In this document: piece by piece, positions 43,888 to 52,908 of the stretch
Layout of the letters: each line of letters begins with the position of its first letter
Position numbering within the stretch: position 1 is the first letter of the stretch
Origin: an uncultured Olsenella sp.
GTDB lineage: Bacteria > Actinomycetota > Coriobacteriia > Coriobacteriales > Atopobiaceae
DNA length: 64,000 nt
NCBI GenBank assembly: GCA_900540955.1
Contig: UQIF01000009.1
Coordinates: forward strand, 8,111 to 72,110
Reading direction: 5' to 3'
Position numbers and translations under genes: made by a program
The notes under the pieces: generated by a model
What the model was told of the DNA's origin: nothing
Seen by the model: only the letters and a program-made list of their open reading frames with translations
The model's database searches: none

Positions 43888-43916
43888 GGCCGCCCTTCGG
43901 GGCGGCCTTACTTGTA
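43888..43916 (+). terminator. Hairpin terminator after rplS
   Basis: GGCCGCCC-TTCG-GGGCGGCC forms an 8-bp stem with a stable UUCG loop; the tail TTACTTGT is only moderately T-rich. rnhB follows 14 bases later. Confidence 0.65.
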
Positions 43917-43929
43917 TCCGGAGTCTCTC

Positions 43930-44721
43930 ATGCACGATTTCGCCCCACATGCCTCAACCGCCAAGGAAATCGCGGCCCTTCTTTCCGATGCCCCTGCCGA
44001 CGAGGCTCTCGCTCTCATCGAGCGTTATGCCGACGACCCGCGAAAGCAGGTCCAACGAGCCGTTGTCAGCGCTCAAAAAAGGCTTGAGCGCGATGAGGCC
44101 GAGCACGCGCGCGTGCGCGGCATGTACGAGCTTCAGCATGAGCTCGGCGGCGACGGCGTTGTGCTCGGGGTCGACGAGGTTGGGCGAGGCTCGATCGCCG
44201 GGCCGCTCACCGTGTGCGCCGTGGCGTTGCCGGACGATCCGATGATCTGGGGCATCAACGACTCCAAGCAGCTGACTCCCGCAAAGCGAGAAGTGCTCGC
44301 CGCAAAGATCGCCGACGTCGCCCTCGCCATAGGCACGTGCCATATTGAGCCTTCGCTCATTGACGCAATCGGGATGGCGCAGGCCTTGAGGGCCGCTATG
44401 TCGGGGGCGGTCAAGGATGCCGGCGTCGAGCCCGATTGCGTCTTGATCGACGGCAACCCCATGCATATTCATCCTAAGGAGAAGACCCTCGTCAAGGGCG
44501 ATGCCAAAATCGCCGCTATCGCGGCGGCTTCCATCGTCGCCAAGGTCACGAGGGACCATCTCATGATCTCTTATGACGAGGAATACCCTGAGTATCACCT
44601 CGCGGATTGCAAGGGGTATGCCTCGGCGGAGCACATCGCCGCTATACGCGCGCATGGGCTCACCCCCATCCACAGGTTCTCTTTCTGTGGGAACTTCCTG
44701 GAGACTCCGTCGCTGTTTTAA
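43930..44721 (+). CDS. rnhB: Ribonuclease HII
   Basis: 263 residues. Removes ribonucleotides from DNA. An N-terminal helical extension of ~75 residues (STAKEIAALL..., DDPRKQVQRAV) as in Bacillus RnhB precedes the catalytic core, with GVDEVGRGSIAGPL (Asp-Glu), Asp in VLIDGNPM and a final Asp region at KVTRDHLM. The ATG has CCGGAG seven bases upstream. A weak hairpin GCCCT/AGGGC at 44729-44749 follows the stop. Confidence 0.94.
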   Translation: MHDFAPHASTAKEIAALLSDAPADEALALIERYADDPRKQVQRAVVSAQKRLERDEAEHARVRGMYELQHELGGDGVVLGVDEVGRGSIAGPLTVCAVALPDDPMIWGINDSKQLTPAKREVLAAKIADVALAIGTCHIEPSLIDAIGMAQALRAAMSGAVKDAGVEPDCVLIDGNPMHIHPKEKTLVKGDAKIAAIAAASIVAKVTRDHLMISYDEEYPEYHLADCKGYASAEHIAAIRAHGLTPIHRFSFCGNFLETPSLF

Positions 44722-44884
44722 GCTGACCGCCCTTTGATCCAAATAGGGCTATTTGTCGGCTTTGCGCCGCGTATGTGCGCAAATACTGCGATCGTTTCCA
44801 TTTTGGCTTGTTTGCCGCCAGTCTTCCGGCAGCTATCCGCCAGCAATGCGACAGCGTTTCGCTAGATGGCCCTGAGAAGCTCAC

Positions 44885-44912
44885 TCACATGGACACGCCA
44901 TCGACCATGTGA
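44885..44912 (+). promoter_or_regulatory. Inverted repeat abutting the yraN ribosome-binding site
   Basis: TCACATGG 44885-44892 and CCATGTGA 44905-44912 are perfect 8-bp arms with a 12-base loop. The right arm runs into GAGGAG, the ribosome site of yraN. It could be an operator or an RNA hairpin that limits translation. The rest of the gap 44722-44884 shows no clear promoter. Confidence 0.55.
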
Positions 44913-44921
44913 GGAGCTGCT

Positions 44922-45431
44922 ATGTGCGTTGAGAACACTGGCTGGTCGCGCCTTGAGTACGGGGAGACCTACGATACGCCTATCGAGGGCCCCGGCGTTT
45001 CAAGGAGCTTCTATACCTACCCCTATGAAAAGAGCAGCTTTCCCGAGGACCTGGGCGGGGTCGGAAAGGCCGATCTTGGGCGTATGGGAGAGAACCTTGC
45101 CGCGGTCTTTCTTGAGGACCTCGGCTACTCGATCATCGAGCGGAACTGGCATTGCCGACGCGGGGAGGTCGACATCGTTGCCGAAACCCCCGAGGGCTGT
45201 CTTGCGCTCGTTGAGGTAAAAACCCGCATCGACGGGGGCTTTGGCGACTGCGCGCCGGAGTGTGCCGTGGATAAAGACAAGCAGCTGCGTTACGGAATGC
45301 TCGCAAAAGAGTATCTCGGCGGCGCGGTCGACAGCGTGCCGTCTCGGTGCGATGTCGTGAGCATTATCGTGAGGCCCGGCAGCGATCTGGAAATCCGCCT
45401 GCTCACCGGCGCATTCTTTCTGGACCGCTGA
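44922..45431 (+). CDS. yraN: YraN/UPF0102 nuclease-fold protein
   Basis: 169 residues. The core LGRMGENLAAVFLEDLGY, RRGEVDIVAE and LVEVKTR is the endonuclease-like fold with its Glu/Asp/Glu-x-Lys set. About 50 extra residues precede the usual N-terminus; no alternative start codon with a site lies between. GAGGAG is six bases before the ATG. Its stop overlaps the comM start (TGATG). Confidence 0.85.
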   Translation: MCVENTGWSRLEYGETYDTPIEGPGVSRSFYTYPYEKSSFPEDLGGVGKADLGRMGENLAAVFLEDLGYSIIERNWHCRRGEVDIVAETPEGCLALVEVKTRIDGGFGDCAPECAVDKDKQLRYGMLAKEYLGGAVDSVPSRCDVVSIIVRPGSDLEIRLLTGAFFLDR

Positions 45432-46921
45432 TGGGGCGCTCGGTTGCCGTGCGGGCCGCCGCCCTGCGAGGCGTCGAGGCGATTCCCGTGACGGTGGAGG
45501 TCAGCCCCGGGGGAGGTGTCCCTGGGTTCATCATTACGGGGGGAAGCGATAACCCGATATTTGACGCAGCCGTCAGGGTCAGGTGCGCAATGAGGGAGTG
45601 CGGGTTCGAGATCCCCCCGGTGCGCTATACCGTCAACCTGGCCCCGGCAGATATGAAAAAGGGCGGAACCGCCTACGACCTCGCCATCGCGGTCGCGATC
45701 CTCATCGCCTCAGGGCAGATTCCGCCGAGGGTCGCCGACGGCGCGGTCTTTGCCGGCGAGCTTGCCTTAAACGGGTGCGTCGAGCCGGTAAGGGGAGCTG
45801 CGGCCTACGCCTCGCTCGCTGCGTCGGGAGGCCTCGACCTCATCGCCTCGTCTCGCACGCCCGCCTTCGGCGGCGAGCAAAGCAACATTGTCGGCATCGA
45901 GAGCCTGAGTCAGCTCAAGGGTGGCCTTGAGGGGTTAAGGAGAATCGTCGGCGACTTCGATGAGAATACCCAAGAGTTCTCCCTGGACGACTCTGGGCTC
46001 GATTTCTCCGATGTGGTGGACCAGGAGATTCCCAAGCGTGCGATGGTCATCGCCGCCGCCGGCAGGCACGGGCTGCTCATGGTCGGACCCCCGGGTGCCG
46101 GAAAATCAATGCTTGCCAAGCGCCTGCCGACGATTCTCCCGCCGCTCACGGCGGAGGAGCGGGCGGAGGCTCTTCTAATTCACTCGGTCGCGGGACAGCC
46201 CCTCGATTCGATAGCGAGGGGTGCCCGGCCGTTTCGCGCGCCCCATCACTCAATCTCGCTCGGCGGGCTGGTTGGCGGAGGGCGACCCGTGTTGCCCGGG
46301 GAGCTTTCGCTCGCGGACAAGGGTGTCCTTTTCCTGGACGAGCTCCCGGAGTTCGCCAACAACGTTTTGCAATCCATGCGACAGCCGATGGAGGATAGGG
46401 AGGTGAGAATCGTGCGCGTTGACGGCGTCTACACCTTTCCCTGCGACTTTCAGCTTGTGGCGGCGGCAAACCCATGCCCCTGCGGCCATCTGGGCGACCC
46501 CGGGCATTCCTGCACCTGCAGCCCCTCCAGGGTTCAGAGCTACCAGAACAAGATCGGCGGCCCGCTTATGGACCGAATCGACGTCGTGTGCGACGTCGCG
46601 AGGCCCTCGGAGAAGAGCATTATCCGCGGGGGCAGCGGGATGGGCTCATCCGAGATGCGGGAGCTTGTGGCGAACGCCCGTGAGTTCAGGTCTTGGCGCA
46701 CGTCTCGTGAAGGCGAGCAGGCGGGTCCCGGCGGCGCTCGCCTCGAGGACGGGGCGCGAGCGTTGTTTGAGGATTATGCGGCTCGGCTAAGGCTCGGTGG
46801 TCGGGCGATTGTGCGCATAGCGAGGGTCGCTAGGACCATAGGCGACCTTTCGGAGCACGAGCTTGTTGGGGAGCAGGACGTGGTCGAGGCATTGGGCTTT
46901 AGGTCGAGGGCGACGCTTTAG
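45431..46921 (+). CDS. comM: ComM / YifB-type Mg-chelatase-like AAA+ ATPase
   Basis: 496 residues. N-terminal Lon-like domain (VTVEVSPGGGVPGFIITGG, KGGTAYDLAIAVAIL), then AAA+ domain with Walker A GPPGAGKSM, Walker B VLFLDELPEF, RPFRAPHHSIS and a zinc-like cluster in NPCPCGHLGDPGHSCTC. ComM is a branch-migration helicase in natural transformation. Couples to yraN upstream and dprA nine bases downstream. Confidence 0.92.
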   Translation: MGRSVAVRAAALRGVEAIPVTVEVSPGGGVPGFIITGGSDNPIFDAAVRVRCAMRECGFEIPPVRYTVNLAPADMKKGGTAYDLAIAVAILIASGQIPPRVADGAVFAGELALNGCVEPVRGAAAYASLAASGGLDLIASSRTPAFGGEQSNIVGIESLSQLKGGLEGLRRIVGDFDENTQEFSLDDSGLDFSDVVDQEIPKRAMVIAAAGRHGLLMVGPPGAGKSMLAKRLPTILPPLTAEERAEALLIHSVAGQPLDSIARGARPFRAPHHSISLGGLVGGGRPVLPGELSLADKGVLFLDELPEFANNVLQSMRQPMEDREVRIVRVDGVYTFPCDFQLVAAANPCPCGHLGDPGHSCTCSPSRVQSYQNKIGGPLMDRIDVVCDVARPSEKSIIRGGSGMGSSEMRELVANAREFRSWRTSREGEQAGPGGARLEDGARALFEDYAARLRLGGRAIVRIARVARTIGDLSEHELVGEQDVVEALGFRSRATL

Positions 46922-46930
46922 GGGGAGCTC

Positions 46931-47833
46931 ATGAGAAATTACCATGACGGGCGATGGGAGATCGGCATCGATGACCCGGAGTATCCTTCCGCATTTCTGG
47001 AGCTGGCAAATCCTCCGGGAATTATTTATGGGGTGGGGGACGCCGCTTGCCTACAGACGCCATGCCTAGGCATTATCGGCGCCCGCAGGGCCACTCCCTA
47101 CGGCCTCGCCATTGCCTCTATGGCCGGGCGTGTTGCCGCGGAAGGAGGCGTCTGCGTGGTCTCGGGAGGGGCCCTGGGGTGCGACTCTTCTGCCGGCAGG
47201 GCGACGCTCGCCGCGGGCGGCGCCACAATCGTCGTTTCCGGATGCGGCGCAGACACTGTGTACCCGAGCACCTCCGAGGATGTATTCCGAGGAGCGGTCG
47301 AGGGCGGCGGTGCCGTCATATCGGCAGAGCGCTGGGGCATGGGGCCCCGTCGCTATGCTTTCCCAAAGCGCAACGCTCTTATCGCCGCGTTATCCCGATG
47401 CCTTATCGTCACGGAGGCGGGGCCAAGGTCCGGCACCATGGGAACCGCCGATGCCGCCATCGAGCTCGGCAGGACGGTGTATTCCATCCCCGGATCGATT
47501 TTTTCGGTAAACTCAAAAGGAACGAACGCGCTCATAGCGGAGGGAGCGAAGATCATTCCTGACGAGGAGTCGCTCGCGCTTGCGATCTCGCTCGACTTCG
47601 GTTTCCTAAGCCTTCGGTCCGAGCGGACCCAGGAGGAGCCCGACGGCTTGATGGCTGCGCTTCTCGCCTCTCCCTCTCGGCCTGATGAGCTTGCGGAAGC
47701 CTTGGGAACTGATGTCATCGGGGTCTTGCGCGAGCTGACTGCGTATGAGGCGAGAAACCTAGTGGAGAGGCTGCCTGACGGGAGCTACGCGCCATCTCAG
47801 GCGTATCTGTTGGGGCACAATATAGGTATTTGA
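46931..47833 (+). CDS. dprA: DNA-processing protein DprA
   Basis: 300 residues. Loads RecA onto incoming single-stranded DNA. Rossmann-like core with GIIGARRATPYG, VVSGGALGCDSSAGRATL, GCGADTVYPS, FPKRNALIAAL and EAGPRSGTMGTADAAIELGR (DNA-binding Lys/Arg region). A short winged-helix-like end follows (SRPDELAEALGTDVIGVLREL). GGGGGAG precedes the ATG. Confidence 0.93.
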   Translation: MRNYHDGRWEIGIDDPEYPSAFLELANPPGIIYGVGDAACLQTPCLGIIGARRATPYGLAIASMAGRVAAEGGVCVVSGGALGCDSSAGRATLAAGGATIVVSGCGADTVYPSTSEDVFRGAVEGGGAVISAERWGMGPRRYAFPKRNALIAALSRCLIVTEAGPRSGTMGTADAAIELGRTVYSIPGSIFSVNSKGTNALIAEGAKIIPDEESLALAISLDFGFLSLRSERTQEEPDGLMAALLASPSRPDELAEALGTDVIGVLRELTAYEARNLVERLPDGSYAPSQAYLLGHNIGI

Positions 47834-47866
47834 CGTCATCGGCGCCCGCGCCGGGAAGGGGATTGC

Positions 47867-49195
47867 ATGTCTTCGATGGTCACCGTCGTCGGAGCCGGCC
47901 TCGCCGGCTCTGAGTGCGCGCTGCAGCTCGCGCGAAGGGGAATCCGCGTCAGGCTCATCGAGCAGCGGCCCTGCCATCCCTCTCCTGCGCATCATACGGA
48001 TGGGTTCGCCGAGCTGGTGTGCTCCAATTCCCTCAAGTCAACCAAGCCTGATTCCGCTGCCGGGCTGCTTAAGCGCGAGCTCGACGGCATGGGGTCGTAT
48101 CTCTTGGCTTTTGCGCGCCAAAGCGCCGTCCCCGCCGGTGGTGCGCTCGCAGTCGATAGAGAGCGCTTCAGCTCGCTGGTAACGGACGCCGTCTGCTCGA
48201 GCCCCCTTATCGATGTCGTGAGGCAAGAAGCCCTCGATATACCCGAGGGCCCTTGCGTCATCGCTGCCGGGCCCCTTTGCTCGGAAAGCCTGTTCGCCGC
48301 GGTCGAGCGCGCGGTCGGGGAGGGGCATATGTCGTTTTTCGACGCCGCGGCGCCCATCGTTTCTGCCGAGTCCATCGATCGGTCAATCGCTTTCTCCCAG
48401 TCTCGCTATGAGGAGGGGGCCGGAGACTATCTCAATTGCCCGATGAATAGGGATGAGTACGAGACCTTTATCGACGCGCTCCTCGGCGCTGCCCGCGTGA
48501 TCGGTCGCGACTTCGAGCAGAAGGACCTCTTTTGCGCGTGCCAGCCTGTCGAGGAGGTCGCCCGCACCGGGCGTGACGCCATACGCTTCGGAGCGCTTAA
48601 GCCTGTCGGGCTTACCGACCCGAGGACGGGGCATCGCCCATGGGCCGCGGTTCAGCTCCGTGCGGAGACGGCGGATGCGCTCGCCTATAACCTCGTCGGG
48701 TTCCAGACCAACCTTACGTGGCCTGAGCAGCGCAGGGTCTTCCGAATGATTCCTGGCCTTAAGTCCGCCGAGTTCCTGCGCTACGGCGTCATGCACCGCA
48801 ACTCCTTCGTCGACTCGCCGCATGTGCTCGACAAGACCTTCAAGATTCCCGGAACGCAAGCCCGTCTTGCGGGCCAGATCTGCGGCACCGAGGGGTATGT
48901 GGAGGCGATCGCGTCCGGCCTTCTCGCTGCGTTGAACATGTACGCCGAGCTATCGGGCCTCGATCCGGTCGAGCTGCCCAAGACAACTTCTTTCGGCGCC
49001 CTCGTCTCCTATGCGACCGACCCCGCCACCAAGGACTACCAGCCCATGCACGTCAATTTCGGTATTGTGCCCCCGCTCGAGACGCACGTTCGCGATAAGG
49101 CCCGTCGCCGCGCGGAGCTCGCTGCCCGGGCCGAGCGCGATTTCGATGCCTATCTTGGTGCTCGGTCGGAGCTCTTCCCTGCAAGCGGGCAATGA
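47867..49195 (+). CDS. trmFO: Folate-dependent tRNA (uracil54-C5)-methyltransferase
   Basis: 442 residues. FAD-binding start VTVVGAGLAGSECALQLA, then CSNSLKSTKP, YLNCPMNRDEYETF and GLKSAEFLRYGVMHRNSF, followed by the GTEGYVEAIASGLLAALNM FAD/C-terminal motif. Uses methylene-folate to make T54 of tRNAs. AAGGGG lies eight bases upstream. Its stop overlaps xerC. Confidence 0.94.
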   Translation: MSSMVTVVGAGLAGSECALQLARRGIRVRLIEQRPCHPSPAHHTDGFAELVCSNSLKSTKPDSAAGLLKRELDGMGSYLLAFARQSAVPAGGALAVDRERFSSLVTDAVCSSPLIDVVRQEALDIPEGPCVIAAGPLCSESLFAAVERAVGEGHMSFFDAAAPIVSAESIDRSIAFSQSRYEEGAGDYLNCPMNRDEYETFIDALLGAARVIGRDFEQKDLFCACQPVEEVARTGRDAIRFGALKPVGLTDPRTGHRPWAAVQLRAETADALAYNLVGFQTNLTWPEQRRVFRMIPGLKSAEFLRYGVMHRNSFVDSPHVLDKTFKIPGTQARLAGQICGTEGYVEAIASGLLAALNMYAELSGLDPVELPKTTSFGALVSYATDPATKDYQPMHVNFGIVPPLETHVRDKARRRAELAARAERDFDAYLGARSELFPASGQ

Positions 49196-50103
49196 GTTCC
49201 CTCGATACTTACGTCGATGCGTACGTCGCGCAGCTCACGGGCGTTAGGGGGCTTTCGGAGAACACCCAGAAGGGCTACGCCAGCGACCTGGCCGACTACT
49301 CCCGCTGGTGCGAGAGTAACGGCGTCGATGCGCTCAACGTGACGCATAAGGAGCTCCGCGCCTATTTGGCGGAGCTCTCCCGCGCCCGTTACGCTACGAC
49401 GACCATCAATCGAAGGCTCTCGGCTATCCGCGGACTGTACGGCTGGATGTCTCTTCACGGCGGGGTTTCCTCGGATGCGGCGTCTTCGGTTGCGAGTCCC
49501 AAGGTCGCGCGGGTCTTGCCCAAGACCATGACCGATTCCGAGGCGGAGCGGCTGCTCGATTGCTGTGACGTATCCTCTCCCGCCGGCCTGCGCGACCGCT
49601 CGTTCCTTGAGCTTCTTTATGCATGCGGCGCTCGAATCTCGGAGGTCTCTCGACTCGACGTGGGGTCCATAGACTTTGCGGGCGGTTCGGTCAAGCTCTT
49701 CGGCAAGGGTTCCAAGGAGCGGGTGGTGCCCTTGTACGAGCTCGCGCTCGATTGGGCAAAGCGCTATGTCCAGGAGGCGCGGCCCGCCCTTCTTGCCCGA
49801 TCCAAGAAGGCTTGCGATAAAGACGAAGCGGCTTTGTTCATTTCGACGAGGGGCAGGCGCATGAGCGCCGATGCCCTTCGCGTCGTGTTTGAGCGCCATG
49901 TTGCTCAGGCCGGGCTCGACCCGGCGCTCACCCCGCACGCCATGCGGCACACGTTTGCCACGGAGCTGCTCTCCGGGGGAGCCGACCTACGCAGCGTTCA
50001 GGAGCTTCTTGGCCACGAGAGCCTCTCCACCACGCAGATCTACACCCACCTCTCGGTCGAGCGCCTCAAGGACGCCGCGCGCGCCTCCCACCCCCGCGCC
50101 TGA
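49192..50103 (+). CDS. xerC: Tyrosine recombinase, XerC type
   Basis: 303 residues. N-terminal SAM-like DNA-binding domain, then the catalytic domain with Arg148, Lys172, His249-x-x-Arg252, His275 and nucleophile Tyr284, all in place. Chromosome-dimer resolution is the likely job; the trmFO-xerC neighbourhood is conserved in Gram-positives, which argues against an integrase. Overlaps trmFO as ATGA. Confidence 0.9.
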   Translation: MSSLDTYVDAYVAQLTGVRGLSENTQKGYASDLADYSRWCESNGVDALNVTHKELRAYLAELSRARYATTTINRRLSAIRGLYGWMSLHGGVSSDAASSVASPKVARVLPKTMTDSEAERLLDCCDVSSPAGLRDRSFLELLYACGARISEVSRLDVGSIDFAGGSVKLFGKGSKERVVPLYELALDWAKRYVQEARPALLARSKKACDKDEAALFISTRGRRMSADALRVVFERHVAQAGLDPALTPHAMRHTFATELLSGGADLRSVQELLGHESLSTTQIYTHLSVERLKDAARASHPRA

Positions 50104-50157
50104 CAGGCTGAAATAGCAGGTGGTAAAGATGTGAAGGTTGTGAGGGATAAACGAGGC

Positions 50158-50185
50158 TCGACAGAGACATCGTTGCTGCTATACT
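50158..50185 (+). promoter_or_regulatory. Promoter of rpsB-tsf
   Basis: TCGACA 50158-50163 and TATACT 50180-50185, spacer 16 bases. Leaves a leader of about 155 bases. Confidence 0.65.
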
Positions 50186-50189
50186 AATC

Positions 50190-50346
50190 AGCTGTTGTGC
50201 ACAAGCACGGCATGCCGGCAACCGGCCGGCACCATCTCACACGCGCGACGACCCGCCTGCCGTGGTGCCCGAAGGCGAATAGCCAGGCCTCGGGTGGCAG
50301 TTCACGGGGATGACATCGCGCGGAGGACCAACCACAGGAGGTTACC
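50190..50346 (+). promoter_or_regulatory. Structured leader of rpsB
   Basis: Hairpin 1: TGCCGGC 50213-50219 and GCCGGCA 50225-50231 with loop AACCG. Hairpin 2: CTGCC 50257-50261 / GGCAG 50296-50300, enclosing CCCGA 50268-50272 / TCGGG 50290-50294 and GGC/GCC at 50274-50284. AGGAGG stands seven bases before the ATG. It could be an S2-binding autoregulatory leader (inference). Confidence 0.5.
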
Positions 50347-51081
50347 ATGGCTAAGATTACTATCCAGACTCTGCTCGACGCCGGCTGCCACTACGGTCAC
50401 CAGACCCGCCGCTGGAACCCCAAGATGAAGTCCTACATCTTCGGTGAGCGCAATGGCATCTACATCCTCGACCTCAAGCAGACGATGTACGGCCTCGACT
50501 CCGCCTACACCTTCCTCAAGGAGACCGCTGCCAAGGGCGGCAAGATTCTCTTTGTCGGCACCAAGAAGCAGGCCCAGGAGCCTATCTCTCAGCAGGCTGA
50601 GCGCTGCGGCATGCCTTGGATCAACCAGCGTTGGCTTGGCGGCATGCTCACCAACTTCGTGACCATGCGCTCCCGCATCTCCCGCATGGAGGAGCTCGAG
50701 GCTATGGTCGAGGACGGCCGCATGGCCACTCTCCCCAAGAAGGAGCAGGCTCTTCTCGGCAAGGAGCTCGACAAGCTCCAGAAGAACCTCGGCGGCGTGC
50801 GCGACATGACCAGCCTGCCGCAGGCCATCTTCGTGGTCGACTCCAAGCGCGAGGAGATCGCCATCCGTGAGGCCAACCGTCTGCACATCCCGGTCGTCTC
50901 CCTGCTCGACACCAACTCCGACCCCGACGTCGTCGAGTACGGCATCCCCGCCAACGACGACGCCATCCGCTCTGTTGCCCTCATGTGCGAGATTGCTGCC
51001 GACGCTGTTCTGGCCGGCACCGGCAAGGAGCAGATCACCGCTGAGGAGATGTCCGCTGCCGAGGCTCCCGCCGCCCAGTAA
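50347..51081 (+). CDS. rpsB: 30S ribosomal protein S2
   Basis: 244 residues. LLDAGCHYGHQTRRWNPKM, IHIIDLxxT-like IYILDLKQT, GTKKQAQEPI, QRWLGGMLTNF and DTNSDPDVVEYGIPANDDA are typical. A short Ala/Glu-rich tail closes it. Followed by tsf after 50 bases. Confidence 0.97.
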   Translation: MAKITIQTLLDAGCHYGHQTRRWNPKMKSYIFGERNGIYILDLKQTMYGLDSAYTFLKETAAKGGKILFVGTKKQAQEPISQQAERCGMPWINQRWLGGMLTNFVTMRSRISRMEELEAMVEDGRMATLPKKEQALLGKELDKLQKNLGGVRDMTSLPQAIFVVDSKREEIAIREANRLHIPVVSLLDTNSDPDVVEYGIPANDDAIRSVALMCEIAADAVLAGTGKEQITAEEMSAAEAPAAQ

Positions 51082-51131
51082 CGCCGAATCCAACGGCTGT
51101 TTTATTAGGTTATAAACCAGAGGAGAAGTAC

Positions 51132-52001
51132 ATGGCTCAGATTACCGCCGCGCTCGTCAAGCAGCTCCGCGAGATGACCGACTCCCCGATGATGGAGTGC
51201 AAGAAGGCTCTCGTCGAGGCCGAGGGCGACCTCGAGAAGGCCGTCGACGTCCTGCGCACCATGGGCATCGCCAAAGCTGTCAAGCGCGCTGGCCGCGACA
51301 CCAATGAGGGCACCATCGCCACCTTCGTCTCCGAGGACGGCAAGACCGGCGCCATCCTCGAGCTCTCCTGCGAGACCGACTTCGTCGGCACCAACCCCAA
51401 GTTCACCGGCTTTGCCGCCAAGCTTGCTCAGGTTGTCGCCGAGCAGAACCCCGCTGACGTCGAGGCCCTCAAGGCCTGCACCTTAGATGGCGAGACCGTC
51501 GACTCCGCTCTCACCGAGATGATTCACGTCATCGGCGAGAACATGAAGGTCCTGCGCTTCCAGCGCCTCGCCGTCGAGAACGGCGCTCTTGCTAGCTATA
51601 TCCACCTCGGTGGCAAGATCGCCAACGTCGCCGTCTTCGAGTTCAACAACGCCGAGACCGCCGCTGCCGACGAGTTCAAGACCTTCGCTCACGACGTCGC
51701 GATGCAGATCGCCGCGACCGCGCCTGTCGCCGCTTCCCGCGACGACGTCCCGGCCGAGACCGTTGAGCACGAGCTTTCCATCTACAAGGCCCAGGCTGCT
51801 GAGTCCGGAAAGCCGGAGGCCATCCAGGAGCGCATGGCTCAGGGCCGACTCGAGAAGTACTTCAAGGAGTTCGTCCTCACCGAGCAGGAGTTCGTGAAGG
51901 ATTCCTCCGTCACCATCGACGCCCTTGCCAAGAAGACCTCCAAGGACCTCGGCGACGACATCAAGGTCAAGTCCTTCGTCCTTTACCGCTTTGGCGAGTA
52001 G
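51132..52001 (+). CDS. tsf: Elongation factor Ts
   Basis: 289 residues. N-terminal TAALVKQLREMTDSPMMECK with UBA-like helices, then the core LSCETDFVGTN and YIHLGGKIANVAVFE. Recycles EF-Tu. AGAGGAG lies eight bases before the ATG. Confidence 0.97.
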   Translation: MAQITAALVKQLREMTDSPMMECKKALVEAEGDLEKAVDVLRTMGIAKAVKRAGRDTNEGTIATFVSEDGKTGAILELSCETDFVGTNPKFTGFAAKLAQVVAEQNPADVEALKACTLDGETVDSALTEMIHVIGENMKVLRFQRLAVENGALASYIHLGGKIANVAVFEFNNAETAAADEFKTFAHDVAMQIAATAPVAASRDDVPAETVEHELSIYKAQAAESGKPEAIQERMAQGRLEKYFKEFVLTEQEFVKDSSVTIDALAKKTSKDLGDDIKVKSFVLYRFGE

Positions 52002-52023
52002 TCGCTTTAATCATTGATTTTTT

Positions 52024-52056
52024 GAGCCGGTCGCGTTTAACGCGGCCGGCTCTTTT
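52024..52056 (+). terminator. Terminator after tsf
   Basis: GAGCCGG 52024-52030 pairs with CCGGCTC 52046-52052, with CGCG/CGCG inside, then TTTTGTGT. Confidence 0.9.
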
Positions 52057-52109
52057 GTGTGTACTGGCATATGCTTTACTACGGGCGGAGGACAACCCGT
52101 CCCCGTCTG

Positions 52110-52137
52110 TTAAACTTTCATTTTGGCAACGTAATAT
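52110..52137 (+). promoter_or_regulatory. Candidate promoter of the pyrH operon
   Basis: TTAAAC 52110-52115 and TAATAT 52132-52137, spacer 16 bases, about 45 bases before pyrH. Confidence 0.5.
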
Positions 52138-52181
52138 GCGTACGCACGCTCGTTGATGCGTCCGTTCTAATGGAGGCTGAT

Positions 52182-52907
52182 TTGTCAGACCTTAGGTATA
52201 AGCGTGTCCTGCTCAAGCTCTCCGGCGAGGCCCTTATGGGTAATCAGGAGTTCGGAATCGACCCCGCAGTCCCTGCTCGCCTTGCCGAGGAGATTCGCCC
52301 CGTGTTCGACGCGGGTGTCCAGATCGCGGTCGTTATCGGCGGCGGCAACATCTTCCGCGGCGTTCAGGTCGCGGCCGGCGGCATGGACCGAGCACAGGGC
52401 GATTCGATGGGCATGCTCGCCACCGTTATGAACGCGCTCGCGCTTCAGGACACGTTTGAGCACGCCGGCATGGATAGTCGCGTTATGAGCGCCATCTCTA
52501 TGCGCCAGATCGCCGAGCCTTATATTCGTCGCCGCGCGATCCGTCATATGGAGAAGGGTCGCATCGTTATCCTTGCTGCCGGCACCGGCAATCCTTTCTT
52601 CACTACTGACACCGGCGCCGCTCTTCGCGCGTGCGAGGTCAACGCCGAGGTCCTCATGAAGGCCACCAACGTCGACGGTGTCTATGATTGCGACCCCAAG
52701 AAGAACGCTGACGCCGTTAAGTACGAGAAGGTTACCTACGACGAGGTGCTCACCAAGAATCTCAAGGTCATGGACGCGGCGGCGATAGCGCTGTGCCGCG
52801 ACAACAAGATGCCGATCATGATCTTCGACATCAACGCCGAGGGCGGTTTCCGCAAGGCCGTCGAGGGCGAGAATGTCGGGACCATCGTCTACGAGAAGGA
52901 GAATTAG
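52182..52907 (+). CDS. pyrH: UMP kinase
   Basis: 241 residues. YKRVLLKLSGEALMG, VIGGGNIFRG, MGMLATVMNALAL, FFTTDTGAALRA and KATNVDGVYDCDP are typical of the hexameric bacterial kinase. I place the start at the TTG (SDLRYKRV): GGAGG lies five bases upstream, inside an in-frame ATGGAGG that could be misread as the start. First of pyrH-frr-uppS-cdsA-dxr-rseP-ispG. Confidence 0.94.
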   Translation: MSDLRYKRVLLKLSGEALMGNQEFGIDPAVPARLAEEIRPVFDAGVQIAVVIGGGNIFRGVQVAAGGMDRAQGDSMGMLATVMNALALQDTFEHAGMDSRVMSAISMRQIAEPYIRRRAIRHMEKGRIVILAAGTGNPFFTTDTGAALRACEVNAEVLMKATNVDGVYDCDPKKNADAVKYEKVTYDEVLTKNLKVMDAAAIALCRDNKMPIMIFDINAEGGFRKAVEGENVGTIVYEKEN

Positions 52908-52908
52908 C

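Noticed and set aside
49192..50103. Phage or island integrase
   Set aside because: The tyrosine recombinase lies in the conserved trmFO-xerC setting with no att-like repeats, cargo or tRNA nearby.
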